A stretch of 64,000 nt of DNA from Rhodanobacter sp. OK091 (lineage in GTDB: Bacteria > Pseudomonadota > Gammaproteobacteria > Xanthomonadales > Rhodanobacteraceae), in assembly GCF_900142825.1 (NCBI RefSeq), contig NZ_FRCH01000002.1, positions 434,001 through 498,000 on the forward strand. The letters are read 5' to 3'. The notes under the pieces are model-generated. The model searched no databases. It was not told where the DNA came from and was given only the letters and a program-made list of their open reading frames with translations. Made by a program: the position numbers and the translations under genes. This document shows positions 62,624 to 64,000 of the stretch, piece by piece (the first letter of the stretch is position 1; every line of letters starts with the position of its first letter).

Positions 62624-63637
62624 ATGAATTACGACCGTTACGACCGCATCCGTGCCGTGCAATGGCAGGACGAACATCTGCGGCTGCTCGATCAGCGCCT
62701 GCTTCCGGGCGAGGAACGCTGGATCAACTGTGCCGACGCCAGCCACGTCACGCAGGCGATCAAGGATCTGGCCGTACGCGGTGCGCCGGCGATTGGCATC
62801 GCCGCCGCGTGGGGCGTGGCACTGGCCGCGAAACAAGGCGAGCCACTCGACGAAGTGCTGGCCACATTGCGTGCTGCACGGCCCACCGCAGTCAACTTGA
62901 TGTGGGCGCTGGACCGGATGAAAAAACGCATCGCTGCGGGTGCCGATGCCGAAGCCCTGGTGCGCGAGGCGCAGGCGATCCAGGACGAGGATCTGGCTGC
63001 GAACCGGCACATGGGCGAGCTCGGCGCTTCGCTGATTACTCCCGGCTCGGGTGTGCTGACCCATTGCAACACCGGTTCGCTGGCCACCGCCGGTTACGGT
63101 ACGGCGCTGGGTGTGATCCGTGCGGGTGTGGCCGCGGGACGGATCGATCGGGTCTACGCCGGCGAAACCCGGCCATGGCAGCAAGGTGCGCGACTGACCA
63201 TGTGGGAGCTGGTGCGCGATGGCATTCCAGCGCAGCTGATTGCCGACTCCGCCGCTGCGCACCTGATGAAATCGGGCGCCGTGCAATGGGTGATCGTGGG
63301 TGCCGACCGGATCGCCGCGAATGGCGATACCGCGAACAAGATCGGTACCTATCAGTTGGCGATCGCTGCGAAATACCACGGCGTGAAATTCATGGTGGTG
63401 GCGCCCTCCTCGACGGTGGACATGGCCACCGGTACCGGTGAGGAAATCGAGATCGAACTGCGCGATCCGGCCGAGCTGCTCAGCACGGCCGGGAAACGCA
63501 CCGTGGTCGAGGGCGCGCAGGCGTGGAATCCGGTATTCGACGTGGCGCCGGCCGAACTGATCGACGCCATCGTGACCGAGCGCGGCGTGATCGAGCGGCC
63601 GAACAGCCTCGCGATGCAGGCGATGTTCGGGTGGTGA
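62624..63637 (+). CDS. mtnA: Methylthioribose-1-phosphate isomerase
   Basis: A 337-residue aldose-ketose isomerase of the methionine salvage pathway, homologous to eIF2[18 protein letters not shown] (about 48), the catalytic Cys of [15 protein letters not shown] (about 147) and the catalytic Asp of [20 protein letters not shown] (about 227) are present. It turns 5-methylthioribose-1-phosphate into the ribulose form. It precedes gyrA, a xanthomonad arrangement. Confidence 0.96.
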   Translation: MNYDRYDRIRAVQWQDEHLRLLDQRLLPGEERWINCADASHVTQAIKDLAVRGAPAIGIAAAWGVALAAKQGEPLDEVLATLRAARPTAVNLMWALDRMKKRIAAGADAEALVREAQAIQDEDLAANRHMGELGASLITPGSGVLTHCNTGSLATAGYGTALGVIRAGVAAGRIDRVYAGETRPWQQGARLTMWELVRDGIPAQLIADSAAAHLMKSGAVQWVIVGADRIAANGDTANKIGTYQLAIAAKYHGVKFMVVAPSSTVDMATGTGEEIEIELRDPAELLSTAGKRTVVEGAQAWNPVFDVAPAELIDAIVTERGVIERPNSLAMQAMFGW

Positions 63638-63700
63638 AGGTGTCGCATCGAGACCGATGACGGCGTCTGCACACGGGTTCACCTTCGCATTTTTCAGGCC

Positions 63701-63720
63701 ACCGCCGCAGGTTCGGCGGT
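63701..63720. terminator. Weak hairpin after mtnA
   Basis: Stem ACCGCCG, loop CAGGTT, stem CGGCGGT, about 65 bases after the mtnA stop. No T-tract follows on the plus strand; TTTTT precedes it. Termination is possible but unproven. Confidence 0.35.
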
Positions 63721-63836
63721 CGCCGCGCTGGTCAATTTTTAGACAGTCCGCGGAATGCTTTTCAGGCGCCCCAAAACAACGTCATAAACGATTGATTAAT
63801 AACAACTAAATCCTGTCGTTTTGATGGCGTTCGTGC

Positions 63837-63842
63837 TACACT
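63837..63842 (+). promoter_or_regulatory. Extended -10 promoter of gyrA
   Basis: TGC-TACACT is an extended -10 element; the -35 region (TGTCGT, 17 bases upstream) is poor. An AT-rich stretch lies just upstream (about 63779-63812), which is unusual for this genome and may act as an UP-like or supercoiling-sensitive region. Confidence 0.5.
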
Positions 63843-63873
63843 CCACAGGTTGATTTCGGGTCGCTTGCGCATG

Positions 63874-63904
63874 CGCTGGAGGCGCGGCGCCAGCGTCCTT
63901 TTTT
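63874..63904 (+). promoter_or_regulatory. Attenuator-like hairpin in the gyrA leader
   Basis: CGCTGG pairs with CCAGCG across a GC-rich ten-base loop (which may pair further as GGCGC/GCGCC), and six Ts follow three bases later (63899-63904). It ends 21 bases before the gyrA ATG and resembles a leader terminator. Confidence 0.5.
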
Positions 63905-63925
63905 CGTTATCAAGGAAGCCGATTC

Positions 63926-64000
63926 ATGGCAGAACTCGCCAAAGAAATCATTCGCGTCAACATCGAAGACGAGATGCGCCAGAGCTACCTCGATTACGCC
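63926..64000 (+). CDS. gyrA: DNA gyrase subunit A (partial, N-terminal 25 codons)
   Basis: The frame reads MAELAKEIIRVNIEDEMRQS and continues YLDYA to the window edge. This is the conserved N-terminus of GyrA, the breakage-reunion subunit of DNA gyrase. AAGGAAG precedes the ATG by about seven bases. Only the extreme N-terminus is visible; the catalytic Tyr and the quinolone-resistance region lie beyond the window. Confidence 0.95.
   Translation, partial: MAELAKEIIRVNIEDEMRQSYLDYA

Overview
The window is chromosomal DNA of a high-GC gammaproteobacterium. Gene order points to Xanthomonadales, most likely Rhodanobacteraceae (a Rhodanobacter/Dyella-type genome); this is inferred from synteny and protein style, not from a search. 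The clues are dedD-cvpA-purF, a KDO kinase of the KdkA type, a PilZ pilus protein downstream of holB, separate nuoC and nuoD, a class III PHA synthase pair, and mtnA directly before gyrA. The region is mainly core genome: no transposase, integrase, phage gene or CRISPR array was seen.

Layout. 1-4.1 kb: dedD, cvpA, purF and a DUF455 ferritin-like gene bracketed by REP-type palindromes. 4.2-10.8 kb: tRNA-Pro(CGG) with its own promoter and terminator, hisS, a histidine-ammonia-lyase-like gene with an internal insertion, a DUF6165 gene, a convergent heptosyltransferase-family gene, then kdkA and an MBL-fold hydrolase (a lipopolysaccharide-flavoured patch). 10.8-14.6 kb: a 72-nt truncated copy of tRNA-Ser(GGA) followed by the intact gene, 4.5S RNA, dnaX-ybaB-recR and a HIT protein. 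14.6-20.3 kb, minus strand: a Slp lipoprotein, the tgpA/DUF58/moxR set, maf (yceF type) and a small membrane protein.

20.4-35.5 kb: the fatty-acid synthesis cluster yceD-rpmF-fabH-fabD-fabG-acpP-fabF, running into pabB-pabC-mltG-tmk-holB. A PIG-L deacetylase and a GAF-GAF-PAS-GGDEF-EAL protein lie between holB and pilZ. plsX is not in its usual place between rpmF and fabH. 35.5-50.4 kb: the complete 14-gene nuoA-N operon for respiratory complex I, with genes mostly overlapping or separated by a few bases.

50.4-60.1 kb: the translation/RNA-decay supercluster tRNA-fMet, rimP, nusA, infB, rbfA, truB, rpsO, pnp, in the same order as in E. coli. It has two terminators between the tRNA and rimP, repeat hairpins between infB and rbfA, and a perfect 48-bp palindrome just upstream of rpsO. 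60.1-64 kb: phaE-phaC (polyhydroxyalkanoate synthase, with a histone-H1-like basic tail on PhaE), a PspC-domain protein, mtnA of the methionine salvage pathway, and the first 25 codons of gyrA behind an attenuator-like hairpin.

No wholly new multi-gene system is evident. The items most worth follow-up are the broken tRNA-Ser duplication, the rpsO palindrome, the GAGTGAG/CTCACTC hairpin repeats placed before recR and rbfA, the odd ammonia-lyase, and the PhaE tail.
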